Of a DNA stretch of 64,000 bases, positions 1-6,915 are shown piece by piece. This DNA is from JAMOAD01 sp023621955 (GTDB lineage Bacteria > Acidobacteriota > Aminicenantia > JAMOAD01), in NCBI GenBank assembly GCA_035403085.1, contig DAONEM010000006.1:1-64000 (forward strand), read 5' to 3'. The notes beneath the pieces were generated by a model. It was not told where the DNA came from and did no database searches. It saw only the letters and a list, made by a program, of their open reading frames with translations. The position numbers and the translations under genes are program-made. How positions within the stretch are numbered: the first letter of the stretch is position 1; every line of letters starts with the position of its first letter.

Positions 1-1001
1 AGGATGACGTCGTTGATCTCGTCTTTCCGGATCTTCGCCCCGTCCAGAGCCTCCTGGATGTAGGGGACCGTCCGCTCCACAAGGTCTTCGGTGAGCTCTT
101 CCAGGACTCCCCTGGTCAAGGTCATGACAATATGTTTGGGACCCTTGTCGTCCACGTAGACGTAGGGGAGGTTGATCTCCGTCTCCTGAACGAAGGAGAG
201 CTCCATTTTGGCCTTCTCTGCAACCTCGAGGACTCTCTGGTAGACGAAGGGGTCGTTGCTGAGATCGATTCCGTTCTTCTCTTGGAAGAGCCGGAGAATC
301 CAATCCACGATGCGGCGATCGAAGTCGTTGCCTCCCAAGAAGGAGTCGCCTCGGGTCGAGAGAACCTTGAAGACCCCTTCGCCGATCTCCAGAATCGAGA
401 CGTCGAAGGTTCCCCCGCCGAAGTCGTAGACGAAGACCTTTCCCTCCTTCTTGTGGTGGAAGCCGTAGGCGAGGCAGGCGGCGGTGGGCTCGTTGATGAT
501 CCTGGCCACCTTCAGACCGGCGATGGTGGCGGCGTCTTTGGTCGCTTGCCTCTGGGAATCGTCGAAGTTGGCCGGAACCGTGATGACCGCCGTGTCGACC
601 GGTTCGTCCAGGTACTCTTCCGCGTTCTCCTTCAGGTGCATGAGAAGGTAGGCCGAAATTTCCTGGGGCGCCAGGATGGTCTCTTCGAACTTCAGGCGGA
701 CATCCCTGTTCTCCGCAGGAACGATCTCGAAGGGAAGCTTGGGAAGGAGCTCCCGAATCACCGGGGAGTCATACTTCCTGCCGATAAGGCGCTTGATGGA
801 GAAGAAGGTCTTCTTCGGATTCGTGATGATTTGACGCTTCGCGGTATGGCCGAGAATGCGGTTTCCCCCGTTACCGAAAGCCACCACCGACGGGGTCGTC
901 CGGGCCCCTCCGGCGGAGGGGACAACCTTTGCCTCCGCACCCTCCATGTAGGCGACACAAGAGTTGGTGGTCCCTAAATCGATTCCGATCGTTTTCCCCA
1001 T
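1..1001 (-). CDS. dnaK: Hsp70 chaperone DnaK (partial, C-terminus outside window)
   Basis: ATP-dependent cytosolic chaperone that folds and disaggregates proteins together with GrpE and a J-protein. The visible part is the N-terminal ATPase domain, about 333 codons. It starts with MGKTIGIDLGTTNSC, the phosphate-1 loop of Hsp70, and continues with VYDFGGGTFDVS (phosphate 2) and IINEPTAACLAYG (connect). The reading frame runs off the left edge, so the substrate-binding domain and lid are not seen, nor whether dnaJ follows. The start ATG at 999-1001 has a GGGGAAGAG ribosome site just upstream and lies 17 bases after the grpE stop, so it is probably co-transcribed with hrcA and grpE. Family assignment is certain. 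Confidence 0.97.
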   Translation of the reverse strand, partial: MGKTIGIDLGTTNSCVAYMEGAEAKVVPSAGGARTTPSVVAFGNGGNRILGHTAKRQIITNPKKTFFSIKRLIGRKYDSPVIRELLPKLPFEIVPAENRDVRLKFEETILAPQEISAYLLMHLKENAEEYLDEPVDTAVITVPANFDDSQRQATKDAATIAGLKVARIINEPTAACLAYGFHHKKEGKVFVYDFGGGTFDVSILEIGEGVFKVLSTRGDSFLGGNDFDRRIVDWILRLFQEKNGIDLSNDPFVYQRVLEVAEKAKMELSFVQETEINLPYVYVDDKGPKHIVMTLTRGVLEELTEDLVERTVPYIQEALDGAKIRKDEINDVI

Positions 1002-1018
1002 CTCTTCCCCTTAAACCT

Positions 1019-1654
1019 TCAGTTTTCCTTGTTTACGCACCCTTCCTCCGGGGAGGGGGCGGTGTTCTCCTCCTTGGGAAGCCGAACCTTGACCAGGGAA
1101 GGTCTCAAGACGATCCCTTGGAACGTGTACCCTTTCTGAAAGACCTTCGAGATCATCGGCCTCTCCAACGGTTCCTGAGAGTACTCCCTGTCAAAGGCCT
1201 GATGGAGATGGGGGTCAAAGTTTCCCCCTTCTGTGTCGATCTCTTTCAGATCGAAACGGGTCAGCACGTTCAGAAGCTGTTTATGGATGAGCTTCACCCC
1301 TTCGGCGAGGGAGGAGGCGGAGGTTTCTTCGTTCAGGTTGCTCAGGGCCCGCTCGAAGTTGTCCGTTACCGGAAGGAGTTCCAGGAAGAAGGCCCCCATC
1401 TTTTCTCTGAGAGCGATCTCCTTCTCCTGAGCGACCCGCTTCTTGTAGTTCTCGAAGTCTGCGAGCCTGCGCAGGAGACGGTCCTGCAGCTCGTTGTTCT
1501 CCGCCTTGAGAGAGGCGATGATGTCGGGCTTTTCCTCTGGAGCCTCTTTCTCGCAGGCTTGAGAGGGGACAGCCCCTTCACCGCTGATCTTCACGGCTTC
1601 ATCGGAGAGGTTGACTTCGGCGGCCTCTCCGTTGTTTTGTACTCGATCGGTCAT
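1019..1654 (-). CDS. grpE: Nucleotide exchange factor GrpE
   Basis: Cytosolic co-chaperone that releases ADP from DnaK and acts as a thermosensor in the Hsp70 cycle. The 211-residue protein has an acidic, low-complexity N-terminus of about 45 residues, then a long helix (about 48-90, LKAENNELQDRLLRRLADF and following), which is the GrpE dimerisation coiled coil. After it comes the four-helix and beta-wing region with the conserved stretch PHLHQAF and the end motif KGY near GIVLRPSLVKV. Length is normal for the family. It overlaps the hrcA stop by 4 bases and is followed by dnaK, the usual heat-shock operon order. Confidence 0.96.
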   Translation of the reverse strand: MTDRVQNNGEAAEVNLSDEAVKISGEGAVPSQACEKEAPEEKPDIIASLKAENNELQDRLLRRLADFENYKKRVAQEKEIALREKMGAFFLELLPVTDNFERALSNLNEETSASSLAEGVKLIHKQLLNVLTRFDLKEIDTEGGNFDPHLHQAFDREYSQEPLERPMISKVFQKGYTFQGIVLRPSLVKVRLPKEENTAPSPEEGCVNKEN

Positions 1655-2679
1655 CTATACACCTCGTTGTCGGATTGTCCCGGGGGGTAGAGGTATCCGG
1701 AGAGGTTTCTGGCCATCTCCTTTACCAGCGTGTAGACCCGGGGGTAGTTCATCATCGGAAACCCCAGGACGCCGATGCGCCCTGCCGATTGGTCGTCCAC
1801 CTTGTACTCCGAGACGACCAGGGTGAAGTTGTCGAAGGAATCGTCCCCCAAGTCGGGGGCGAAGAGAATGGTCACCTCGTCCTGACCTTTGGCTTGGCGA
1901 AGGAGGGATACCAGCTTACGACGGTTCTCCAGGACAGAGATCAACTCCTTGATCTTTTCCATGTCCTTGGAGATGATCTGCTCCAGGAGCCTCTCCTCCC
2001 CCCGAAAGAAGAGATCGAAAGGGGAGTGGTCGGAGAGAACGAGGTTCTTCAGCTGGGAGAGAAAACGGTGAAGCCTCCTCTGTTGCTCCCGAGAGGAGAG
2101 GTAGAGGTGGCGGAGAACATCCTCTAGAGAGTACCCCCGGAAGTTGAGGTTGACCTCCTGGGAGAAGAGGTCGAGATCGTTCTGGGATATGTCGCTCTCC
2201 AGGGAGACGACACGGGTGGAGACAAGCTTGCCCAGAGTTTCCAAGACGATGACACACCGGTTTTCTCCCACTCTGAGAAGGCGGATGGAGCTAAACTTCA
2301 GGGAGAAGAAGGAGGGAGTTAAAACAAACCCGGCGTTCTGGGAGTGAAAGGAGAGGTCTTCGGAGACACTCTCCCAGAAACGGTCGTACTCGGTGACCCT
2401 GGGAGGGGCGGGGAAGGGGCGCTCCGTTTCGGCGGAGGAGATCATGTTCTTGACGTAGTAGGTGATGCCCCTGGGGGTGGGGATACGGCCGGACTGGGCG
2501 TGGACCTGGACGAGGAAGCCCTTCTCTTCCAGGGAGAGCATCTCGTTGCGGAAGGTGGCCGTGGAGAAGGCCCCCTTATGGCGTTTCGCCACCATCCTGG
2601 AGGAAACGGGTCCCCCCGTTTCGATGTAAAGCTCCACGGTGCTTCGGAGAATCTCTTTTTCCCTCTTCGTCAATAGCAT
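1651..2679 (-). CDS. hrcA: Heat-inducible transcription repressor HrcA
   Basis: Repressor of class I heat-shock genes; in known systems it binds the CIRCE inverted repeat, and its folding depends on GroEL. The 342-residue protein has an N-terminal winged helix (KREKEILRSTVELYIETGGPVSS, then the FSTATFRNEM recognition region, about 4-60) followed by the HrcA dimerisation and GAF-like domain, ending with the conserved IGVLGFPMMNYPRVYTLV segment. It is the first gene of an hrcA-grpE-dnaK operon and has a good promoter upstream. I see no CIRCE repeat (TTAGCACTC-N9-GAGTGCTAA) at that promoter, which would be expected if HrcA represses its own operon. Confidence 0.95.
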   Translation of the reverse strand: MLLTKREKEILRSTVELYIETGGPVSSRMVAKRHKGAFSTATFRNEMLSLEEKGFLVQVHAQSGRIPTPRGITYYVKNMISSAETERPFPAPPRVTEYDRFWESVSEDLSFHSQNAGFVLTPSFFSLKFSSIRLLRVGENRCVIVLETLGKLVSTRVVSLESDISQNDLDLFSQEVNLNFRGYSLEDVLRHLYLSSREQQRRLHRFLSQLKNLVLSDHSPFDLFFRGEERLLEQIISKDMEKIKELISVLENRRKLVSLLRQAKGQDEVTILFAPDLGDDSFDNFTLVVSEYKVDDQSAGRIGVLGFPMMNYPRVYTLVKEMARNLSGYLYPPGQSDNEVYR

Positions 2680-2701
2680 ACGGACGGATTACCTCTTCAT
2701 A

Positions 2702-2730
2702 AAAATAACAAAAACAGCCCTTCCTGTCAA
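2702..2730 (-). promoter_or_regulatory. Predicted sigma-70-type promoter of hrcA-grpE-dnaK
   Basis: On the minus strand TTGACA (2725-2730) is followed after 17 bases by TATTTT (2702-2707), placing transcription about 15-20 bases before the hrcA start codon. It lies just past the rlmH stop. No CIRCE or other clear inverted repeat overlaps it. Confidence 0.7.
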
Positions 2731-2739
2731 GGAAAGGCT

Positions 2740-3204
2740 CTACCGATGGTAGGGCAGGCCACCCCGGATGGTCAGCCCCCGGTAGAGTTGTTCGAGAAAG
2801 ACCACCCGGGCCAGGTCGTGGCAGAGGGTGAGGGGAGAGAGGGAGAGGAGGCCCTGGGCGCGTTTCTTTACCGGTTCTGTCCAGCCCGAGGCGCCTCCCA
2901 CGAGAAAGACCGTACGGCGGTGGGCGATGAGAAGCCCCTCCAACCAGTGGGCAAAACCCAGAGAATCGAAGGTGCGACCCCTCTCGTCCAAGGCGATGAC
3001 GTTGTCGCCGTCGTCTATGGCTTCGAGGATCCGCTGGTTCTCCCACTCCGTGGCCCTCTTCTCCGAGAGCCCCCGGGGAGGGTCTTTCAACGTCTGGAGG
3101 AGGAAGGGGACCATCAGGGAGATCTTTCGGGAGTAGTCTTCTTCCAGCTCGGCCAGGGAGGGAAACTTATTTTTCCCCACCCAGAGGGCCTTGATCTTTT
3201 CCAT
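2740..3204 (-). CDS. rlmH: 23S rRNA pseudouridine-1915 N3-methyltransferase RlmH
   Basis: SPOUT-class methyltransferase that methylates pseudouridine 1915 in helix 69 of 23S rRNA, on assembled 70S ribosomes, using S-adenosylmethionine. The 154-residue protein has the trefoil-knot signature: ALDERG (about 92-97), FLVGGASG (knot glycine loop, about 120-127), LSLSPLTLCHDLARVVFLEQLYR and the typical C-terminal end PYHR. Length is normal. Its start overlaps the upstream activator-like gene by 38 bases, so the two are translationally coupled. It closes the ribosome-assembly block that begins with rplU. Confidence 0.95.
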   Translation of the reverse strand: MEKIKALWVGKNKFPSLAELEEDYSRKISLMVPFLLQTLKDPPRGLSEKRATEWENQRILEAIDDGDNVIALDERGRTFDSLGFAHWLEGLLIAHRRTVFLVGGASGWTEPVKKRAQGLLSLSPLTLCHDLARVVFLEQLYRGLTIRGGLPYHR

Positions 3205-4153
3205 GGGCCAACCCGTACTTCAGCAGAAGGTTGTAAACGCTCCGGGCCGTGATCCCCAGAGAGGAGGCGATCCGTTTACGCCTACCACCCTCCCGCTTGT
3301 ACACTTCCAGAAAATACCGTTTCTCAAGCTCTTCGTAGGTCCAGCGCTCCTCCATGGCCTCCTTGAGGAGTTGGGAGGGAGGGGTTGAACCGACGCCGGA
3401 GAGATGGGCCAGCCGGAGAAGGCTCTCCTCCTGACCTGAGATGTAGGCGCTCTCCAAGAGGTTCCTCAGCTCCCTGAGGTTTCCGGGGAAGGTGTAGGCT
3501 TGGAGGAAGGTCGCCATCTCAGGGTCCAGATCCTTCTTGATTCCCCCTCTCCTATTCAGCTCCTTGAGAAAGAACTTGGCCAGAGGAAGAATGTCTTTGG
3601 GCCTCTCCCTAAGGGGGGGGAGGGGGATATGGTAGGCGTTCAGGGCGTAGAAGAGAGAGGGTGGAAGAAGCTCTTTCAGACCCTCCAGGGAGAGAGGTGA
3701 GGAGAGGACGAGGCCTCCGCGGTACTCCTTGCTCCGTTCGTCTCCCAGGGGCTGAAATCGGTGGCTTTCGATGAGTTCGACCAGGGGGGTGAAGAGGGAA
3801 GAGGGGAGGAGCTCCAGGGAGGAGAGGTAGAGGGTGGACCCGCTCTCGGATGTACGGTCGGCGGCTCCGGGCCTGTCGGAATCGGCGCCGCTGAAGGCGC
3901 CCTTTCGGTATCCGAAGAGCTCTGTGTAGGCGAGGTCGGCGGAGAGGTTCCCCGCGCTCAGGTGGACGAACCCGTCGTCCCTTTCCCAACGGAAACGGTG
4001 GTAGAGCCTTGCGGTTTCTCGTTTCCCCGTTCCGGCCTCCCCTGTAAGCAGGAGAGGAGAGCCGAAACGGGCGAAGGCCGTGAGGCGTTCGAGGGTCTTG
4101 CGGGCGGTCGGGTCTTTAAAGACTAAACCTGTCCAGCGGTATGCGGTTGTCAT
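3167..4153 (-). CDS. Degenerate sigma-54 activator-like AAA+ protein with Fis-type helix-turn-helix
   Basis: A 328-residue protein with the fold of bacterial enhancer-binding proteins but without a receiver or sensor domain. Walker A is kept (GEAGTGK, 38-44). The GAFTGA loop reads GAFSGA (85-90). The Walker B segment, normally FLDEI, reads YLSSL (109-113), so both acidic residues are gone. The arginine-finger segment, normally FREDLYYRLN, reads LPPSLFYALN (163-172), without either arginine. Sensor II is kept (FPGNLRELRNLLE). A Fis-like helix-turn-helix ends the protein (RIASSLGITARSVYNLLLKYG). It probably binds DNA and perhaps nucleotide but should not hydrolyse ATP or remodel RNA polymerase. 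It sits in the rsfS-rlmH block and overlaps both neighbours. The ATG at 4151-4153 is chosen because homology begins right after it, though the purine-rich site abuts it closely; a start 51 bases upstream is possible. Confidence 0.8.
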   Translation of the reverse strand: MTTAYRWTGLVFKDPTARKTLERLTAFARFGSPLLLTGEAGTGKRETARLYHRFRWERDDGFVHLSAGNLSADLAYTELFGYRKGAFSGADSDRPGAADRTSESGSTLYLSSLELLPSSLFTPLVELIESHRFQPLGDERSKEYRGGLVLSSPLSLEGLKELLPPSLFYALNAYHIPLPPLRERPKDILPLAKFFLKELNRRGGIKKDLDPEMATFLQAYTFPGNLRELRNLLESAYISGQEESLLRLAHLSGVGSTPPSQLLKEAMEERWTYEELEKRYFLEVYKREGGRRKRIASSLGITARSVYNLLLKYGLAHGKDQGPLGGEK

Positions 4154-4481
4154 TCCTCGTCCAGAGACCTTCCAAATCGTAGTATCCCCGTTCGTCCGGG
4201 GCAAAGATGTGAACGACGATATCGTCGAAGTCCATAAGGATCCAACGGGGGTGGTTCAACCCCTCCACTGTGATAGGCTTCTTCTTAGCCTCTTTCCTGA
4301 GCCGCTCTTCGACTTCGTCGGCCATGGCGACGAGCTGACGCTCCGAATGGCCTGTGGCAATGACCATATAGTCGGTGTAGGGCGTCTGAGCCCGCACGTC
4401 CAGGACGACCGGGTCTTCCCCTTTCTTTTCGTTGAGGGCCTGGAGTATGATTTCCAAATCTTTCGTTTCAGGTGATGTCAA
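4116..4481 (-). CDS. rsfS: Ribosomal silencing factor RsfS
   Basis: Binds ribosomal protein uL14 on the 50S subunit and blocks joining to 30S, silencing translation in starved cells. The 121-residue sequence matches the family from end to end: VLDVRAQTPYTDYMVIATG, the SERQLVAMADEVEERL helix, the GLNHPRWILMDFDDIVVHIF core and the YYDLEGLW end. It overlaps nadD by 4 bases (ATGA) upstream and the activator-like gene by 38 bases downstream. The nadD-rsfS pairing is common in bacteria. Confidence 0.95.
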   Translation of the reverse strand: MTSPETKDLEIILQALNEKKGEDPVVLDVRAQTPYTDYMVIATGHSERQLVAMADEVEERLRKEAKKKPITVEGLNHPRWILMDFDDIVVHIFAPDERGYYDLEGLWTRNDNRIPLDRFSL

Positions 4482-5143
4482 CTTTCAACCTCCGAAGTGT
4501 AAAGCCGTTTTTCTTCTATATACCTGCGGACTCCATCGGGAACAAGCCCATGGAGGGGTGTTCTTCTCTCGGCCATTTCCCGGATTTGGGAAGACGAGAG
4601 CCTGACCATGGAGGGGTGGCGGAAGAGGATCACTCCCTCTCTGCTCTCCTCCTCCAACGCCTTCGCCCCTTCCAGGCTCTCCACGGTGAAGAGGGGAAGG
4701 TGGACCCTCTCTTCAACGAAGGCTCTCAAGAGATCTTCTCTGCCTCCGGGTCTGAGGGCGACGAGGAAGCGGACCCTTCTGGGGAGCTCCATACCCTCCC
4801 TCCAGGTGAGAATCTTGAGGAAGGCGTCGGATCCAAGGAGGAAGAAGAGGGAGGCTTCAGGGATGGCGCGCCTGTACTCTTCCAGGAGATCCTTGGTGTA
4901 GGAGGGGGCCGAAGGGTCCTGGTACCTGTGAAGCCCGAAGAGGGGGATCCCCTCTACCGCCTTCTCCACCATCTTCACCCTGTGGGGGTAGGGGAGGGAG
5001 ATGGTCTTGTAGGTGTGGGGGGAGAGCGCGTCGGGCACAAAGACCACTCGGGAGAGGGAGAAGAAGTGCGCCGAAAGGGCGGCGAAACGGAGATGACCGT
5101 TGTGGATGGGATCGAAGCTTCCCCCGTAGAGACCGAGACGCAT
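4478..5143 (-). CDS. nadD: Nicotinate-nucleotide adenylyltransferase NadD
   Basis: Transfers AMP from ATP to nicotinate mononucleotide, giving deamido-NAD in the NAD biosynthesis pathway. The 221-residue protein begins with the nucleotidyltransferase motif LGLYGGSFDPIHNGHL (HxGH box) and has the C-terminal ISxxSS-type motif in the form RLSSSQIREMAERR, followed by GLVPDGVRRYIEEKRLY. The ATG is chosen because it stands one base after the obgE stop and homology begins immediately; an earlier in-frame codon would add 13 unrelated residues. Typical length and context. Confidence 0.95.
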   Translation of the reverse strand: MRLGLYGGSFDPIHNGHLRFAALSAHFFSLSRVVFVPDALSPHTYKTISLPYPHRVKMVEKAVEGIPLFGLHRYQDPSAPSYTKDLLEEYRRAIPEASLFFLLGSDAFLKILTWREGMELPRRVRFLVALRPGGREDLLRAFVEERVHLPLFTVESLEGAKALEEESREGVILFRHPSMVRLSSSQIREMAERRTPLHGLVPDGVRRYIEEKRLYTSEVES

Positions 5144-5144
5144 C

Positions 5145-6176
5145 TTAGAGGGGGAAGGGCTCTTCAGGGTGTCTCTCTTCATAGACGCGGGCGTAGAGGG
5201 TCTCCAGAAGTTCCTTCAGGTTGTCTCCCCGAAGGGCGGAGATGCGGAAAGAGGTCATCTTCAGACGGCGGCAATACTTTTCCGCCCTCTCGAGCGCTTC
5301 CCGGGAGGCTTCGTCGAGAAGGTCCGTCTTGTTGAAGGCGACCATACGCGGCTTAAGGGAGAGGGGAAGGGAGTACTTCTTCAGCTCCTTTCCCAGGATG
5401 ATCAACTGTTCCCTGGGCGGCAGCTGGCAGAAGGGGGATGCGTCGACGACGAGGAGAAGGATCGTGGTTCTCTCGATGTGCTTGAGAAACTGATGTCCCA
5501 GCCCGATCCCCTTGTGGGCTCCCTCCAGGATGCCGGGGATGTCGGCAATGACGAAGGAGCGGTATCCGCCGAGCTCGACGACTCCCGGGTGGGGGGTGAG
5601 GGTCGTGAAGGGGTAGTCGGCGACCTCGGGCCGGGCCCGAGAGACCTTGGAGATGAGGAGGGACTTGCCGACGTTGGGAAATCCCACGAGGCCGACATCG
5701 GCGATGGTCTTGAGTTCAAGGATGAGAGTCCGTTCCTCACCCGCAAGACCGGGCTTGGCGAAGCGGGGTGCACGACGGGTCGGCGTGGCGTAGGCGGCGT
5801 TTCCGACGCCTCCGCGCCCTCCCTCGGCGGCGACGAAGCGCTCGCCGGTGGTGCGAAGATCACACAAGACCTCGTTGCTCTCGAGGTCTTTGATAATGGT
5901 GCCGACGGGGACAGGAAGGATAACATCCTCCCCGTCCCTGCCGGCCCTCTTGGAACCTTCCCCGGGGGCACCGTTGGGGGCCTTGATCCGGGGCCTGTAT
6001 TTGAACTCTACCAGATGATCCACATCTGTCGAAGCGACGAAGACCACCGAGCCGCCTCTGCCGCCGTTTCCACCGGAAGGACCTCCCCGGGGGACACACT
6101 TTTCACGACGGAAGGCGATACATCCGTCGCCGCCTCTTCCTGCCAAGACATGGACGGTGACGGAGTCAACAAACAT
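5145..6176 (-). CDS. obgE: GTPase ObgE/CgtA
   Basis: Essential ribosome-associated GTPase acting in 50S maturation and stress signalling. The 343-residue protein has the glycine-rich Obg fold (about 1-158, many GG repeats such as GGPSGGNGGRGG), then the G domain with G1 GFPNVGKSLL, G3 DIPG, and G4 NKTD. The C-terminal OCT domain found in some Obg proteins is absent, as in many short forms. G1 ends in SL rather than the usual ST/SS, so the phosphate-binding residue after K-S is leucine. The start ATG shares one base with the rpmA stop (TGATG). Confidence 0.95.
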   Translation of the reverse strand: MFVDSVTVHVLAGRGGDGCIAFRREKCVPRGGPSGGNGGRGGSVVFVASTDVDHLVEFKYRPRIKAPNGAPGEGSKRAGRDGEDVILPVPVGTIIKDLESNEVLCDLRTTGERFVAAEGGRGGVGNAAYATPTRRAPRFAKPGLAGEERTLILELKTIADVGLVGFPNVGKSLLISKVSRARPEVADYPFTTLTPHPGVVELGGYRSFVIADIPGILEGAHKGIGLGHQFLKHIERTTILLLVVDASPFCQLPPREQLIILGKELKKYSLPLSLKPRMVAFNKTDLLDEASREALERAEKYCRRLKMTSFRISALRGDNLKELLETLYARVYEERHPEEPFPL

Positions 6177-6436
6177 CAGGCGGTGACTTCAGGGACCACT
6201 TCCACGTACTGACGGCCTTGCCGTGTGTAAAAGTGGACCATACCCTGGGAGAGGGCGAAGAGGGTATCGTCACGACCCCTTTTCACGTTGTCTCCAGGGA
6301 AAAACTTGGTACCCCGCTGGCGTACGATAATCGAGCCGGCGGTGACTGCCGTGCCTCCATAGGCTTTGACTCCAAGCCTCTGTCCGACGGAATCACGACC
6401 GTTTTTGGCGGAACCGCCTCCTTTCTTGTGGGCCAT
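6176..6436 (-). CDS. rpmA: 50S ribosomal protein bL27
   Basis: Ribosomal protein whose N-terminal tail reaches the peptidyl-transferase centre. The 86-residue protein starts [15 protein letters not shown] and contains GVKAYGG and [19 protein letters not shown], all diagnostic of bL27. There is no Firmicutes-type N-terminal extension that would need Prp protease cleavage; the tail begins directly MAHKKG. Three bases separate it from rplU, and it overlaps obgE by one base, the usual rplU-rpmA-obgE order. Confidence 0.97.
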   Translation of the reverse strand: MAHKKGGGSAKNGRDSVGQRLGVKAYGGTAVTAGSIIVRQRGTKFFPGDNVKRGRDDTLFALSQGMVHFYTRQGRQYVEVVPEVTA

Positions 6437-6439
6437 GGC

Positions 6440-6754
6440 TCATCCCTCCACTTCGATCTTTTGAATTTTCAGCCAGGTGTAGGTTTGACGGTGCCCGATG
6501 AGCTTCTTGAAGCCCTTCTTAGCTTTCCGCTTGAATACCAGGACCTTTTTATCTCTCCTGTCCCCGAGGTTCTCGGCGATGATGCGGGCCTTTTCCACAT
6601 AAGGTGTGCCGACCCACTTCTTTTCGTCCGAGGAGACCATGAGGATCCGGTCGAGGACTATTTCCTTATCGTCCTGTCCGAGCTTCTCCACCTTTACGAG
6701 AGCTCCTTCCTTAACTAAGTGCTGTTTGCTTCCGCTTTCGAAGATTGCGAACAT
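6440..6754 (-). CDS. rplU: 50S ribosomal protein bL21
   Basis: Ribosomal protein that binds 23S rRNA near bL20. The 104-residue protein begins MFAIFESGSKQHLV and ends with the family pattern KGFKKLIGHRQTYTWLKIQKIE. The start is fixed by an AAAGGAG ribosome site 6-8 bases upstream; an in-frame start 22 codons earlier gives no homology. It is the first gene of the long minus-strand operon and is preceded by two promoter-like sequences. Confidence 0.97.
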   Translation of the reverse strand: MFAIFESGSKQHLVKEGALVKVEKLGQDDKEIVLDRILMVSSDEKKWVGTPYVEKARIIAENLGDRRDKKVLVFKRKAKKGFKKLIGHRQTYTWLKIQKIEVEG

Positions 6755-6791
6755 CGCCGTAACTCCTTTTCCGGTTGAATAAAGTCCCCCT

Positions 6792-6820
6792 AGGATAGCA
6801 AGTCCACGCCTTCTTGTCAA
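6792..6820 (-). promoter_or_regulatory. Predicted rplU promoter, proximal
   Basis: Minus-strand TTGACA (6815-6820), 17 bases, TATCCT (6792-6797). The expected start of transcription is about 30 bases before the rplU ATG. This is the best match to the consensus -35 in the region. Confidence 0.7.
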
Positions 6821-6877
6821 CCGGGGAAGGGGTGGTACTCCTCCAGGAGGGTCCGTAGTCTCTTGTTACTCCATAAG

Positions 6878-6906
6878 ATTATACCCCTTTCCTCTTCTTT
6901 CGACAA
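6878..6906 (-). promoter_or_regulatory. Predicted rplU promoter, distal
   Basis: Minus-strand TTGTCG (6901-6906), 17 bases, TATAAT (6878-6883). A transcript from here would carry a leader of about 115 bases that passes over the proximal promoter. It lies directly after the end of the POT transporter gene, so it may also separate the two units. Confidence 0.6.
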
Positions 6907-6915
6907 GGGACAGGG

